Source: Strobilurus pachycystidiatus (lineage: Eukaryota > Basidiomycota > Agaricomycetes > Agaricales > Physalacriaceae). From it: 64,000 bases of DNA. This document shows positions 54,037-63,957 of this stretch, one piece after another (within the stretch, counting starts at the first letter, position 1; the number at the start of each line of letters is the position of its first letter). The stretch is from the NCBI GenBank assembly GCA_019915135.1, contig JAHLMK010000031.1, positions 1-64,000 on the forward strand, read 5' to 3'. Under the pieces are notes generated by a model. It did not search any database and had not been told where the DNA came from. It saw only the letters and a program-made list of their open reading frames with translations. The position numbers and the translations under genes were made by a program.

Positions 54037-54547
54037 TTTAGTGCAGCCATATTGATCGTAGAATATGACCACCAATAACACTATATATTCACGGTTCATT
54101 GTAGATGAGTGACAGCCTTGCGTCCTCTAATGTATATTGAGAGACTGCATTGTTTGCTTTAATATATATTTTATGATCAGCTTTGTCGGCAGCACCAGAA
54201 ATTGAGCAAGGAGCAATTGTAAGGTGACACGGGTTAACCAGTCTGAGCTTCACAGGTTCAGGATCACTCGCGTTTGCAGAGAGTCTAGCTCGACTACCGA
54301 GCTGTGGTGTGATTGCTACTTCCGTTTAACGTCAATCGAATGGACACGTAATTCAATCTAACTCTTGCGAGTCAGACACGACCTTACGTGCTTGTTATTA
54401 GGGAGCGCTGTTCACAAGCCCGACACGGGTCTCTCAAGATTTGTGAATAGCACTATAGACGAGTTGTAGGTGGTCATACATGTATATACACATCCTTTCA
54501 TACTAGTTGTATTCTAAGTATGGAGTCATCATGACTATCTAACTAAG

Positions 54548-55897
54548 TCATATTGAGTATCTACGAATCACTGCAACTCTGCTGGTGAGTAACCCTTGTT
54601 TTTTCTTGCCGCTATTCTTGACAGCCTTGCGTGTTGCCTTCAGGTCAGCCCCGTCGTATGCAGCTTGAACAGCTTCAACACCGTAGCATTTCTTGGCATG
54701 AATGCATAGACCCCCACTCGATGATCTATCTTTCATAGTCGTGTTACGATGAACCTCTTTCTCACAGAGTTTGCATGTGAACGCCTCATGCGGGACATTC
54801 TTTTTGGCCTCGGTTGACTTCAGGATAATCTTGATCTCGACTTTGAAGTATCCATACACCGCTGAACGTAAGCTCCGACCCTTCTTACGAGCTATGTGAA
54901 TCAATGAGTCAACATTATTCATAGATTGCACAATAGGACATACGGGCATGGTCACTCTCCTCGTTGTCAATGTTTGCGGCCTTGGGAAGCTCCAATATAT
55001 TGACGGTATGAGTTTTCTTGGGCTTCTTGTTGCGTTGGGCTGAGCTGCGAGCAGGCTTTGCTTTCCAAGTCGCGATCGCGGCATCCTTTTCTTTAGCTGG
55101 TATCAGGATTAGCGGGGTGCAAAAAGACGATTCATCGTTACGCACCCTTCTTCGTTGGTTTTGTAGCCCTTCCTGAGCGCCGAGTGGTATCAGAAGAACA
55201 GCGAGACAAGCTCACACCAGGTTCAGAGGACTCGCTGGCCGACGACAACGATCGTGAGTTGTTGGCCTTGTCTAAGCTACGTTCAGCGCAATCTTACAAC
55301 TTACTCTTGCATTTGGCGTTGTTTTTAGGGCTAGACCGGCGCGCTCCAGCACAACGCTGAACAATTGTGGCTTTACCACTCCGTCCACGCCTTGGCTGTT
55401 GGTCGTTCTCGTCAACCTCGGATTGAGAGGGAATGTCAATGGGATTGGACGCGGCCTCGGAGTGGTGAGACATGCGAGACGGCCCCGCCACCGGCGGTTG
55501 CTCGTTGACCTTCGCGTCGTCATTTTCAGCATCATCCTCGTCGACTTGGAAATGGGCACCGTCGAAGTGGAAAGAGTCTGAGAGTTGGTAGGGATTTGGT
55601 TTTACAAGGTAAGACAAGCACTTGACTCATTGGCATCGAATGACACTGACCGCATACTAGGGGTGTTATCGAAGCCAATGTCGTCCTCTTTGACTGAGGC
55701 AGCATAATGACGACGCTGGCTAGAAGAAGAGGCGTGCGGAGATAGAAAGCGGCGCACAAAATTTAAGGTACCTTAAGCTCCTTTTTTGAGTTTTTTTACT
55801 GAGACTGACAGCCTGACCAGATAACTTTGACGCTGTAGAGCCAAGAGGGAACTTTGAGGCACGCCGCTTGCGCGACTGCTCGTCATCAAGAGTCATG
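54548..55897 (-). CDS. hAT-type transposase N-terminal part with BED finger
   Basis: Starts at ATG 55897 (MTLDDEQSRKRRASKFPLGS), with likely introns near 55820-55775, 55661-55590 and 55315-55260 and a 49-bp intron near 55144-55096 (GTGCGT...CCAG). Ser/acidic and basic disordered segments precede a BED-type zinc finger in the last exon: SLRSAVYGYFK, then FTCKLCEKEVHRNT, DRSSSGGLCIHAKKCYG, i.e. C-x2-C ... H-x4-C. BED fingers of this kind bind the subterminal repeats of hAT elements. The frame ends at 54548 shortly after the finger, so the DDE catalytic core and the hATC dimerisation region are absent. Either the rest was deleted or this is a domesticated or truncated DNA-binding derivative. Exon limits are approximate. 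Confidence 0.5.
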
Positions 55898-56089
55898 GGA
55901 AGGCAGCAGGCAGTGAATCAAGGAGCTTGGAACTTGGAAGTGATGGGAGGCTGGATGCGAGGAAGAGTGGATGAATGTTGTTTTAGAGTCGTTGGAGTAA
56001 TGCCAAATAAGTAGCCAAATAACAGATTGGTTTCACAGAGACAAAGTGCAAGTGAGATGCGAGAGAAGTGGCGCCACAGCGCAATTAGG

Positions 56090-56212
56090 TCTAAATCGGG
56101 CTGTCGGGCGGGAACTGGGTACTTGGTCCGTGACCCGCACCCAACCCGACCTCTGCACCCGGAGTCAACCCGCATCGGGTCCCCCAGACCCGAGCTATTC
56201 ACTATCAACAAG
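56090..56212. repeat. ACCCG/CGGGT repeat cluster, possible hAT end
   Basis: Words acccg, cggg and their complements recur about ten times, with the palindrome-like gacccgatgcgggtt on the minus strand. The minus-strand sequence TAGTGAATAGCTCGGGTC at 56190-56207 looks like a hAT-type terminus lying upstream of the BED-finger gene. A matching other end was not found. Confidence 0.4.
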
Positions 56213-56450
56213 TCATGCATTATGTGAGCTTACTTCAGAATGTCTCTAAGAAGGTAAAATGTTTGACAACAATGAGAATTTATGATTTTGACTCTGTCGT
56301 TATAGAAAATTAAATCACTAATTTTTTAATGTGGCTTTCAAGATTTTCTGTCGTGACATTAATTCACATAGAAAAAATATTGAAATGCTAAAGTGTGACT
56401 CAAATGAAAAATCTTAGGTTGTAGTGAAGTTACATCATGACAATATCTTC
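56213..56450 (+). repeat. Direct repeat, copy 1 (diverged)
   Basis: About 240 bp, from catgcattatgtgagcttac through tggctttcaagattttctgtcg to the catcatgac region, similar to 56947-57190 with many substitutions, mostly toward A/T. Confidence 0.6.
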
Positions 56451-56946
56451 TCTTTAAGTTTTTATCTCAAATAACAGAAATAATTATCATCTTTAGTATT
56501 TATAAATTTATAGTGCAGTGTTAATAGTTCATACACAACTTTTTTAGTCTGTTGAAGTTGAAGAGTATTTATGAGAAAGAACACAAGATCTAAAATTTGT
56601 TTTAAAAGTACTGAGACACATATTTCTTTAATGAAAATGCATTCTGAAAGAATTTTAAGTAGATAAAAATGATTGTATTGAAAAGACAAAGTTTTGTTGT
56701 CTGAATCACGTGATTAATATTATGTAGCGCATATTTTTAATACTCGTTCTGAGATATTTTTGAAAATGCACATTTAAAGCTTCTATTACATGCATTGAGA
56801 GCGAATTGACATTGCAGATGATGAATGTCCTGATATTTCAATGATTATTTGTCACGATCAATGGGCGCTTATTGATCAGAAAGAAGGAAATAGTCGGACA
56901 TTAACTCCCACTTGACTCTTGCTGCTTAAATATAACTTTGGCATAT

Positions 56947-57190
56947 CATGCATCATGCAAGCTCACTTCAAAATGTCTCTAAGAGAGCAGAAAGCCTGAC
57001 AAAGGCAAAACTTTATGATTCTGGCTCTATAGCTATAGAGAATTAGACCCTCAACTTTTCAATGTGGCTTTTGACATCTCTCGTCGTAACGTTAGTCCAC
57101 GTGGAAAAAATATTGAGATGCCAGAACGTGACTAAAATGAAAGATTCTAAGTTGTAGCAAAGTTCCATCATAATATAAACTTCATGACAA
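56947..57190 (+). repeat. Direct repeat, copy 2 (diverged)
   Basis: Second copy of the repeat at 56213-56450, beginning catgcatcatgcaagctcac. It lies just upstream of the LINE-like remnant. Confidence 0.6.
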
Positions 57191-57213
57191 TGAGCATCAA
57201 AAAAACTTAATGA

Positions 57214-57462
57214 ATGATTTTTAAGCAAAAAAGAAGGATAAATAGCAATGCAAAGGTGAACACACTATACATCAACAAGAAGGAACTTGAGTTGGTGGAG
57301 AACTTCAAGTTCATAAAAATTCACTTTTCTATGCACTTTAGAAATATCTTCATAGACATATGTTTTAAAATGAAGTTCAATAATTTTTTTATACACAAAG
57401 ATGGGTGTCGTATCTTTGCGCTATCATTGCCTGCTTCTAACTTTATCTTATATGCATTATAG
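57214..57462 (+). pseudogene. LINE-like reverse transcriptase C-terminal remnant
   Basis: An 82-residue frame with NKKELELVENFKFIKIHFS, then RNIFID...FKMKF and LPASNFILYAL. It resembles the block after the RT catalytic core of fungal non-LTR elements (xLxxVxxFKYLGxxFS...RNIF...LP...LYxA), with many residues shifted to AT-rich codons (Ile, Phe, Lys, Asn). No catalytic motif is present. It is a short, heavily mutated piece; assignment is tentative. Confidence 0.3.
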
Positions 57463-58760
57463 TGTCTTTTTGAAGACTACAAGCATTTTGAACTAAGTGA
57501 TGGCTGACGTCAGGAACTTACATTTCGCAAATAAGCTTGGCTGACTATTAGATTTGTGTTTTGTATTGAAGAAGTTATCTGTTTTGGTGATTATATTGAA
57601 TTAGAATATGTAGGCGACAAGTAGGAAGACTTGATACGATAAGGTGGCAAATGATGTGTGTGATTTATGTGACGTGTAGTTGATGGAGGAGATCATGGAT
57701 TCAGTAAAGCTATAGATGCTGCAAACAAGGATCTACTGTAACCCTCATCTGAGAAAGAGAAATGGTGTCAAAACTGTGGAACTCTCTAAATTTCAAAACT
57801 ATCTCAAGCTGAGATCTTCCGACAGTTATTGTGTACTTACGCAACTCATGTTTTCCAGACTATTGACTCAGTATTAAGACTTTATTCAAATTAGATGGCC
57901 AGCATCATCTTCACATCTCACATAAGTGGTGTTTATGTCAGTTTTATGTTGTTACAGTGAAGATTGAACGTGAGAAAGTGAGCGTCTGAGGCGCCAGGGT
58001 ACGAATGAAATGGACAAAGGCAGCAACAACGGAATCGCGCACCCGCCAAATAGAAACTTGCCATGATGTCAATGTACAGAGGGTGCGTGGAACTGCGTGA
58101 GAACTCGCAGAAATCCTGCCAAAGTGCTTATGTGTTCCGTTCAAGTTGATGATATATTCAATAGTTGAAACGAGTCTTGACGCCGTTCCATGGATAGCAA
58201 AAAGTCTAGTATTGACTAAAGCAAAGGGAGCAAAGGCAACAAACTTGAGTTATCGTAGAAGTGAAGCTATGAGTAGCCGAGGATAGTTAGAAAAAGGTAA
58301 GTGAATAGATAGAAGATGGGTGAGATGTTCCACGGTGTGCAAGCGCAGCAACGACGCTGCAAGGGTCAGGCTCTCAATTCCAGCGGCATTGACAATTGTG
58401 CTGTACCTTTGCGGGCGCAGGATTGTGAATGTGGCTTTGCCGCCTGGGGCACGCAAAATTTTTCTTTACCTCATATACGCACTCGTAATGAATTGTCAAA
58501 AGTTGATTGACTATCTAAATAACAAACAACGACAGACCCGCCCATTTTGAAGAGGGCACTGTATGCGCTCTCTTAGCTCTCAAGAGGGTTTTGAGGGCAA
58601 TGTGACAGTTTTTAAAGCTCAGCCCAGCCTAATGATAGTCACGGTAAGTAAGAGATTGTACTAGACCATCGCAGCTTGGCTTGAAAAGTCCATGAGCGTC
58701 ATGAGTTGAGGGATCATCAATGACTCACTGATCACCCCTCCGACCGCCATTCCTGGAGAT
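57463..58760. other. No recognisable gene
   Basis: Only short frames below 80 codons and no domain, splice pattern or repeat that I can support. Confidence 0.35.
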
Positions 58761-58764
58761 TTGT

Positions 58765-59079
58765 TATCCTACAACCTTCTCCTCCATCTTCTGCTTATCC
58801 TTCTCCCGCACCCTCTGCGCGCTCTCCAAATCTTTCACACACCGCTTGCGTTCCTCATCCACCATCTTCTTGCGCTCATTCTCCTTGTTGCGCTGGAGCG
58901 TCGTCATGCAGAACTGGTGGTCCGCAAGGCGCTTCGATGTCCATCTTACTGATCTGCTGCCGGTGCAGGTCCTTCACCACCGTGATGTCGCACTCGACCG
59001 CCTTGTGGCAGAACGCGCGTGTCAGCGTCGGGCCTATTCGTCTATAGCGAGGGCGCACAAGGCAACGACTGGAGAGCGG
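58765..59079 (-). pseudogene. 3' end of a coiled-coil protein gene, cut by the gypsy LTR
   Basis: Minus-strand reading AFCHKAVECDITVVKDLHRQ, QISKMDIEA, then after a one-base shift LADHQFCMTTLQRNKENERK and a strongly charged helix KMVDEERKRCVKDLESAQRV to a TAA at about 58770. The charged helix suggests a coiled-coil C-terminus. The coding sequence begins right at the LTR edge (59080), so the element probably inserted into or replaced the upstream part. Family unknown. Confidence 0.35.
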
Positions 59080-59438
59080 TGTAAGAGGTGATGTATTGAA
59101 TCTCGGGGGAAAGACAACGGTTCTCTGAAGAACTACTCTACTGACTACTGACTCTTTTATACAGTTCCCGACGCCCGACGCCCGATGGGCGCGGGTGCGC
59201 CCTTCTGACTCATTCCCGAGTCATCACACGAGTCATCGCGCCATCCCGCCCGTGATTGGTTGGGAGCGCGCCCTATCCCGCCCGATCCCGCTTTCCCGTC
59301 GGCTGAGCTCCGCCACCATGTGCTACCGTCGGACGGCCGTCGGATAGATCCCGACGATGGGCGCGATACCGTTGCTCCCGCCCGCGCAGGCGTCGCCTTC
59401 GATCGGCTAGGCATCTGTGGCGCAGTCAAGTCATGACA
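59080..59438 (-). repeat. 3' LTR of the Ty3/gypsy element
   Basis: 359 bp on the minus strand, starting TGTCATGACTTGACTGCG right after a purine-rich tract (GAAGAGGGGATAT on the minus strand, 59439-59451) and ending CTCTTACA at 59080, i.e. TG...CA ends. A TATAAAAG box is present on the minus strand near 59153-59160. The 5' LTR lies outside the window, so the LTR limits rest on the polypurine tract and the ends only. Confidence 0.65.
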
Positions 59439-59762
59439 ATATCCCCTCTTCAAGGCGCATGTCCTCATGGCGCAAATCTTAGCGCGACGCTGCGATCGGG
59501 ACTGACTTCTTGCTGGTAGAACGTCGGCTACGATCCCTTCGTTCTTCTTGTAAGCCTGGAGAAGGGCCGGTGCTTGAATGTCCGCTTTGTACGTCCAAGT
59601 GTTCTCCTCTAGGGGGTACCCTTTCCATTTGAGGAGGTATTGGGTCCGCCCACGGAACTTCTTGTGCCCCACGATCTTTTCAACCTCCCATTGTTCTTCG
59701 TCATCCACGATGACGGGATCGGGTCGCGTATAGATCTGGTGAGGGAGTCCTTCAATGTAGGG
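59157..59762 (-). pseudogene. Chromodomain and C-terminal tail of gypsy Pol
   Basis: Frame downstream of the TGA at 59763-59765: PYIEGLPHQIY, then the chromodomain DDEEQWEVEKIVGHKKF, RGRTQYLLKWKGYPLEENTW, with the conserved aromatic residues (W, Y, W) that read histone methyl-lysine and steer integration to heterochromatin. A basic Arg/Ser tail follows and the frame runs on into the LTR. In frame with the integrase, separated only by the stop. Confidence 0.8.
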
Positions 59763-61472
59763 TCAAAGGTAAACCGTGTTGAAGACATTGTGTATCTTGA
59801 ACGAGGCAAGGAGCTGAATGCGATACGATGCCTTACCAATCTTCTTCAGGACTTTGAAAGGCCCATATTGTTTATCGGCAAGTTTCATAGAGGGACGATC
59901 AATCTTGAGATTGGTGGTCTCGAGAAGTACTTTGTCCCCGACTTTGTTGTCCGGATCCGGTCGTCGTTTCTCGTCGTAAAACCTCTTCATAGTGGCGGCG
60001 GCGGCCGTCAGGGCGGCGCGAGCTTCCTCCCGAGCCCTATCCAGGCGAGTGACGAACTCGTCCGCACTCTTGTTCTGAGTGGCGGTACGGGGTTCCGTGC
60101 CTCGAAGGGGGTTGATGCCATACATCAGTTGGAAGGGGGATTTCTTCGTAGACAAACTGGCTTTGTCGTTGTAAGAGAATTCCGCTTGGGACAGCCAGGA
60201 TGCCCAGTCGTTTTGTTGGTGATTGGTGAAGACGCGGAGGTACTGTTCCAGTTCCTGGTTGATACGTTCCGTCTGTCCGTCCGTCTGTGGGTGGTACGCG
60301 GTGGATGCTCGCTGTTTGACGCCAAGTCCTTGGTATAGTGCCGTGGTGAACTGGCCCACGAATTGGCCTCCTCGATCACTGATGACACTTATCGGGAATC
60401 TGAAGTCCTTCCAGACGTGATCCTGGAACAGCCTCGCTGCTCCTTCTCCCGTAATGTGAGTGGTGGTGGGCATGAACCTTGCCATCTTCCTAAATCGGTC
60501 GACCACTACCATGATGGAGTCATATCCAAGGGACTCGGGGAGTTCGACAATTAGGTCAACGCTAATATGCTGCCAGGGCGCCGAGGGGATTTCGTTAGGT
60601 TGTAGTTGTCCAACTTTGAGTTGTCGGGACGATTTGGTCCTCTGACAGTCGAGGCATCCGTTACAATAACGCGCCACGTCTGCGTATAGTCCGGGCCACC
60701 AATAGTTCCGTAGCACTAGCTCCGTGGTTTGGAATCGTCCCGGGTGGCCCGCTATTGCGGTGTCATGATGTTGCCACATGATTCGTTGGCGTAGTGTGCG
60801 GTTGGCCGGAACATAGAGTAGTCCTTCTTTGGTAAGGTATCCTCCCTTATCTTCTACGGTCTTCCCGACCATCTTCTTCACTTTCTCCTCCCACTCGTCC
60901 TTCACGGCAATTATTCGGTCCATAAAGTCGTTCCCTTTGGTGGCGATCGTGACTTCATCCATTGCCCGAATATGGTTATAATCGTCGATCAAGATCGGCG
61001 TGGCGAAGATGCGGCTGAGATATTCCTTTTTGAGTAATACGGTGTCGCGATTGTCGTCCACCCCCCTTTCATGTCCTTGTCGTCTCGACAAGAGATCGGC
61101 TTTTTTGTTCTGCGCCCCCGAGCGGTGAACCAGCGTGAAGTTGTACTCCGCCAGGTCGAGTGACCACCGTGCCTGGCGGCGATTAAGCTTCTTGGCCTGC
61201 ATGAAAACTTCGAGGTTCTTGTGATCCGTCAGGATGAGGGTTGGTTCCGGTGCTCCGAGAACGTAATGCCTCCAGTTGGCCAGGGCTCTCATGATGGCCA
61301 ACATTTCCTTGTCGTGTATGTCGTAGTTTCGCTCCGCGGGACTCAGTGATTTGGACATGAATGCGATGGGGACCGTCTTGCCGTCTTGCTCCTGGCTTAA
61401 GACGCCGCCCGTCGCGAATTCCGATGCGTCCACCTCAATGCGGTAGCGACCCGTTTGTGTTGGGAAGTGCAA
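59763..61472 (-). pseudogene. Gypsy RNase H and integrase
   Basis: An open stretch of about 569 codons. RNase H: YRIEVDASEFATGGVLSQ, DKEMLAIMRALANWRHY, LILTDHKNLEVF with the acidic residues. Integrase: HHCC finger (HHDTAIAGHPG...RNYWWPGL...CNGCLDCQRTK), then core motifs SVDLIVELP, VISDRGGQFVG and ERINQELEQYLR supplying the D,D-35-E residues, and the C-terminal GPFKVLKKIGKASYRIQL beta-barrel module. Catalytic residues look intact, but the flanking TAG (61533) and TGA (59763) isolate it from the rest of Pol. Confidence 0.85.
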
Positions 61473-61532
61473 GATGGGTTCCGAAGTGATTCGTTCCTTC
61501 AGATCCGCGAAGGCTTCCTCCTCCGCGTCTCC

Positions 61533-61841
61533 CTATCTCCAGGGGATATCCTTCTTTGAAAGAGAGTGAAGGGGCTTTGCTACCTGTGCAAACCCCTCGA
61601 TGAACCGCCGGTAGAAGTTGGCGAATCCGAGGAAGGATTGGACTTCTTTGACGGTTCTGGGTGTGGGCCACGCCCTAACACCCTCGACTTTGACAGGATC
61701 CATACGGAACTGTCCGTTCCCCACAATCAGTCCCAAGTACTCCACTTCTGATTTCTCGAAATCGCATTTGGATCCTTATACACTGAGATTGTTGTTTTGA
61801 AGGATGCGTAGGACCTCCTTCATAACCTGTCGATGGACCAG
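61533..61841 (-). pseudogene. Gypsy reverse transcriptase, C-terminal part
   Basis: Minus strand: RQVMKEVLRILQNNNLSV, a TAA at 61776-61778, then KCDFEKSEVEYLGLIVGNGQ, VEGVRAWPTPRTVKEVQSFL, GFANFYRRFIEGFAQVAKPL, ending at the TAG 61533-61535. This is the RT thumb and connection region, separated from the RT palm by the inserted sequence. Confidence 0.85.
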
Positions 61842-62175
61842 TAGCTGTGGGTATGAGGCTCATGGCCTAGTAATTGATGGGGTCCCATTCAGCCTCAAAA
61901 TACATCAATTGCTAGGATTGGGCAATTGCTAGGAATATGAGCCTCATGGTTCAGGGTCCTAACTTGATATATTGCTATTAGATTAGTTAGGTAAGGCTCT
62001 TTGGCTGAGTGGTTATGCCACCTAAACTCATCATTTTTAGTCAGAAGGTCAGTGGTTCAATCCCTGCTAATGACAACAATTAAAACTCAAGTTGCTAGAG
62101 CCTAGTAATTGCTAGGTTTGGAGGCTCAACCACCCTGGGCAATTGCTAGGGAAATGAGGCTCCAATCTACAGCTA
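61842..62175. mobile_element. 0.33 kb insertion with tRNA-like segment and palindromes
   Basis: It splits the RT gene. Ends are inverted: TAGCTGTGGGTATGAGGC on the left and the complement of TAGCTGTAGATTGGAGCC on the right. Flanks ggaccag(t) and ggactcgt resemble a mutated 8-bp duplication (6 of 8). Inside, the palindrome CCTAGCAATTGCTAGG or half of it recurs five times (near 61864, 61903, 61922, 62102, 62139). The centre holds a tRNA-like segment. It could be a short hAT-type element that captured tRNA sequence, or a SINE inside a palindrome-rich element. Confidence 0.65.
61994..62080 (+). other. tRNA-like segment with A and B boxes
   Basis: Contains tggctgagtgg (perfect pol III A-box pattern) and, about 50 bp later, ggttcaatccc (perfect B box). 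Folding into a full cloverleaf with a 7-bp acceptor stem is not convincing, and the segment sits within a mobile insertion, so this is best read as SINE-like or tRNA-derived and not as a working tRNA gene. Confidence 0.55.
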
Positions 62176-62938
62176 GGACTCGTCGATGTTCATCGATGCC
62201 CTCGGTGAACACCAGGATGTCGTCCATGTATACGATCACCTTGCCGCGCAAGATCAAATCGTGGAACAGGTCGTTCATCATGGTCTGGAATGTCGCCGGA
62301 CTATTCGTTAGTCCAAAGAACATGACTAGAGGCTCAAAGAGTCCTCGGTTGGTGATGAAAGCGGCTTTATGTTCGTCGCCTTCGACGATGCGGACATTGT
62401 TGTATCCCCACCGAACGTCCAGTTTAGAAAACAGCTTCGCGTTTCGTAGTTTGTGAAGGACGTCGGAGAGGAGGGGAAGCGGGTACGAGTTCTTCACCAT
62501 CATGATATTGAGCTGGCGATAGTCTTGGATGGGGCGGAGGCGTCCATCTTTCTTCTTGACGAAGAAGAATGGGGAGGCATAGGGGGATTTGGAGACGCGG
62601 ATTCTCCCTGATTGGAGGTGCTCTTCGATGAACTTGTCGAGTTCCACTTGTTCAGAGGGGGCGAGGGGGTATATCTTCCCCTTGAACTCCGTTGCGTCGG
62701 GTTTAAGTTCAATAGCGTGGTCCCACTTCCTACGCTCCGGCAACCGATCGAACTCAGTTTTTTTGAACACCCGTCGGAATTCCTCCAAATATTGCGGGGG
62801 AACGAGTTCTTCTAAGGGCGCCTCGCCCTTAGCTTTTGCTTGGTCCCCCGCTAACTGGGTCGATTTAGTGGCGAAAGCGCGGATTTGTTCCGCGTCGAGC
62901 TCTCTTTGCTCGTACCAATTCTGCGGGATGTCCCACAT
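62126..62938 (-). pseudogene. Gypsy reverse transcriptase, palm and fingers
   Basis: Minus strand from about 62938: RKWDHAIELKPDATEFKGKI, YPLAPSEQVELDKFIEEHL, SPYASPFFFVKKKDGRLRPI, QDYRQLNIMM, AKLFSKLDVRWGYNNVRI (motif A), FGLTNSPATFQTMMNDLF (motif B) and VIVYMDDILVFTEG (YMDD, motif C). After DEHRR the frame enters the inserted element and stops. The domain is continuous with the protease frame upstream apart from the TAA at 63017-63019. Confidence 0.88.
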
Positions 62939-63016
62939 CTTTACGACTAGAATTCGATCCCCCTCCTCAAGATCTTCTTCATCTTCTTCTCGCCATACGC
63001 GGCGAGCCTGGCGTCG

Positions 63017-63957
63017 TTAACACTCTGGCGGACACCTCGTGAACGCCAGGGTTCCCTTGACCCAGTCAACCTCGGAATTATGCTTTTTCAGCCATTTGTA
63101 TCCCAGGATGATGTCGACGTCGCCGGTGTTGGTCACTGCGAACGTGAAAACATCTTTGTGTTCGTTGTCGGTTACGACCCGCAGATCCACAATCTGCTCT
63201 ATCGGCCCGTTATTGTTGGGGGTTCCATCAACGTTGGACACAGCAATGGGGCGTGGCAGTTGTTGGGTGTCCATTCCTTCGTTTTCGGCAAAGTCTCGAT
63301 TGACATAGGCTCCGGTAGCTCCGGAGTCGATGAGGGCAACCACAGTGAGGGCCTTGCCACTATTCAAGAATTTGAGGGTGATGGGGATTTTCATACAGCG
63401 CCCCGGGCGTGTAGATCGAATCCACCGACGAGGTTGTCGGAATTCCTGGATAGCTGCTTGGGCGTGGCGGGAGTCCAGGCCCAAGATGTCCTGGACCGCC
63501 TCCTGGGTAACCTCGGATTCCCTATCGGTCCGAGCGTATTTCCGGAGTACTTTGAGAGCTTGACGGGGGTTAACCTGCATTTTGTGCCAGATGAAAGGGA
63601 GGGTCCCGCGGACGTGTTTGATGGGTTTGATCCGCGAACTTCCCTTTTTGGCTATTTTGTTCTTTCTTTCACGCGAGGGTTTTGGTTCGTCAAAGTCCAT
63701 GGGATCGGATTGTTCGTCACTACTGTCACTGGTTTCAACAAGTAGACTACTGAATCGATTGGTCCATGGACCTGAGGAAGGGGGACTGGAAGACTCGCTC
63801 TTCACTCCAGTCCCGCGCCAAAACCCTGCTCCTGCAGCGTCTGAGCGAGATCTTCTCATTCCTCGTTGCTAAGACCTTCTACGAGTCCCTTGACGGACTC
63901 GCGTCTCTCCGTGCAATTCCTCGCGAAGTGCCCGGATTTCCCGCAGTTGTAGCATTT
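63017..63957 (-). pseudogene. Gypsy zinc knuckle and aspartic protease
   Basis: Zinc knuckle CYNCGKSGHFARNC at 63913-63954, then a disordered Ser/Pro/Glu-rich linker, a helical stretch, and a retropepsin domain at about 63350-63020 with VVALIDSGATGAYVN (catalytic DSGA), a PIAVSNVDGTPNN flap-like region and VDIILGYKWLKKHNSEVDW. The frame ends at a TAA (63017-63019); the following codons remain coding in the same frame, so the stop is a lesion, plausibly CAA to TAA. Confidence 0.8.

Noticed and set aside
54407..54470. Small palindromic sequence (ctgttcacaag ... tttgtgaatag) as a complete mini-transposon
   Set aside because: The arms match imperfectly and no target duplication was found in the flanks; it may be only a solo element end.
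58250..58550. Overlapping frames on both strands near 58.3-58.5 kb as a gene
   Set aside because: Lengths are near chance expectation, and no domain, intron or start context supports them.
61994..62080. A functional tRNA gene
   Set aside because: A and B boxes are present, but a convincing cloverleaf and acceptor stem are not, and the segment lies inside a mobile insertion.
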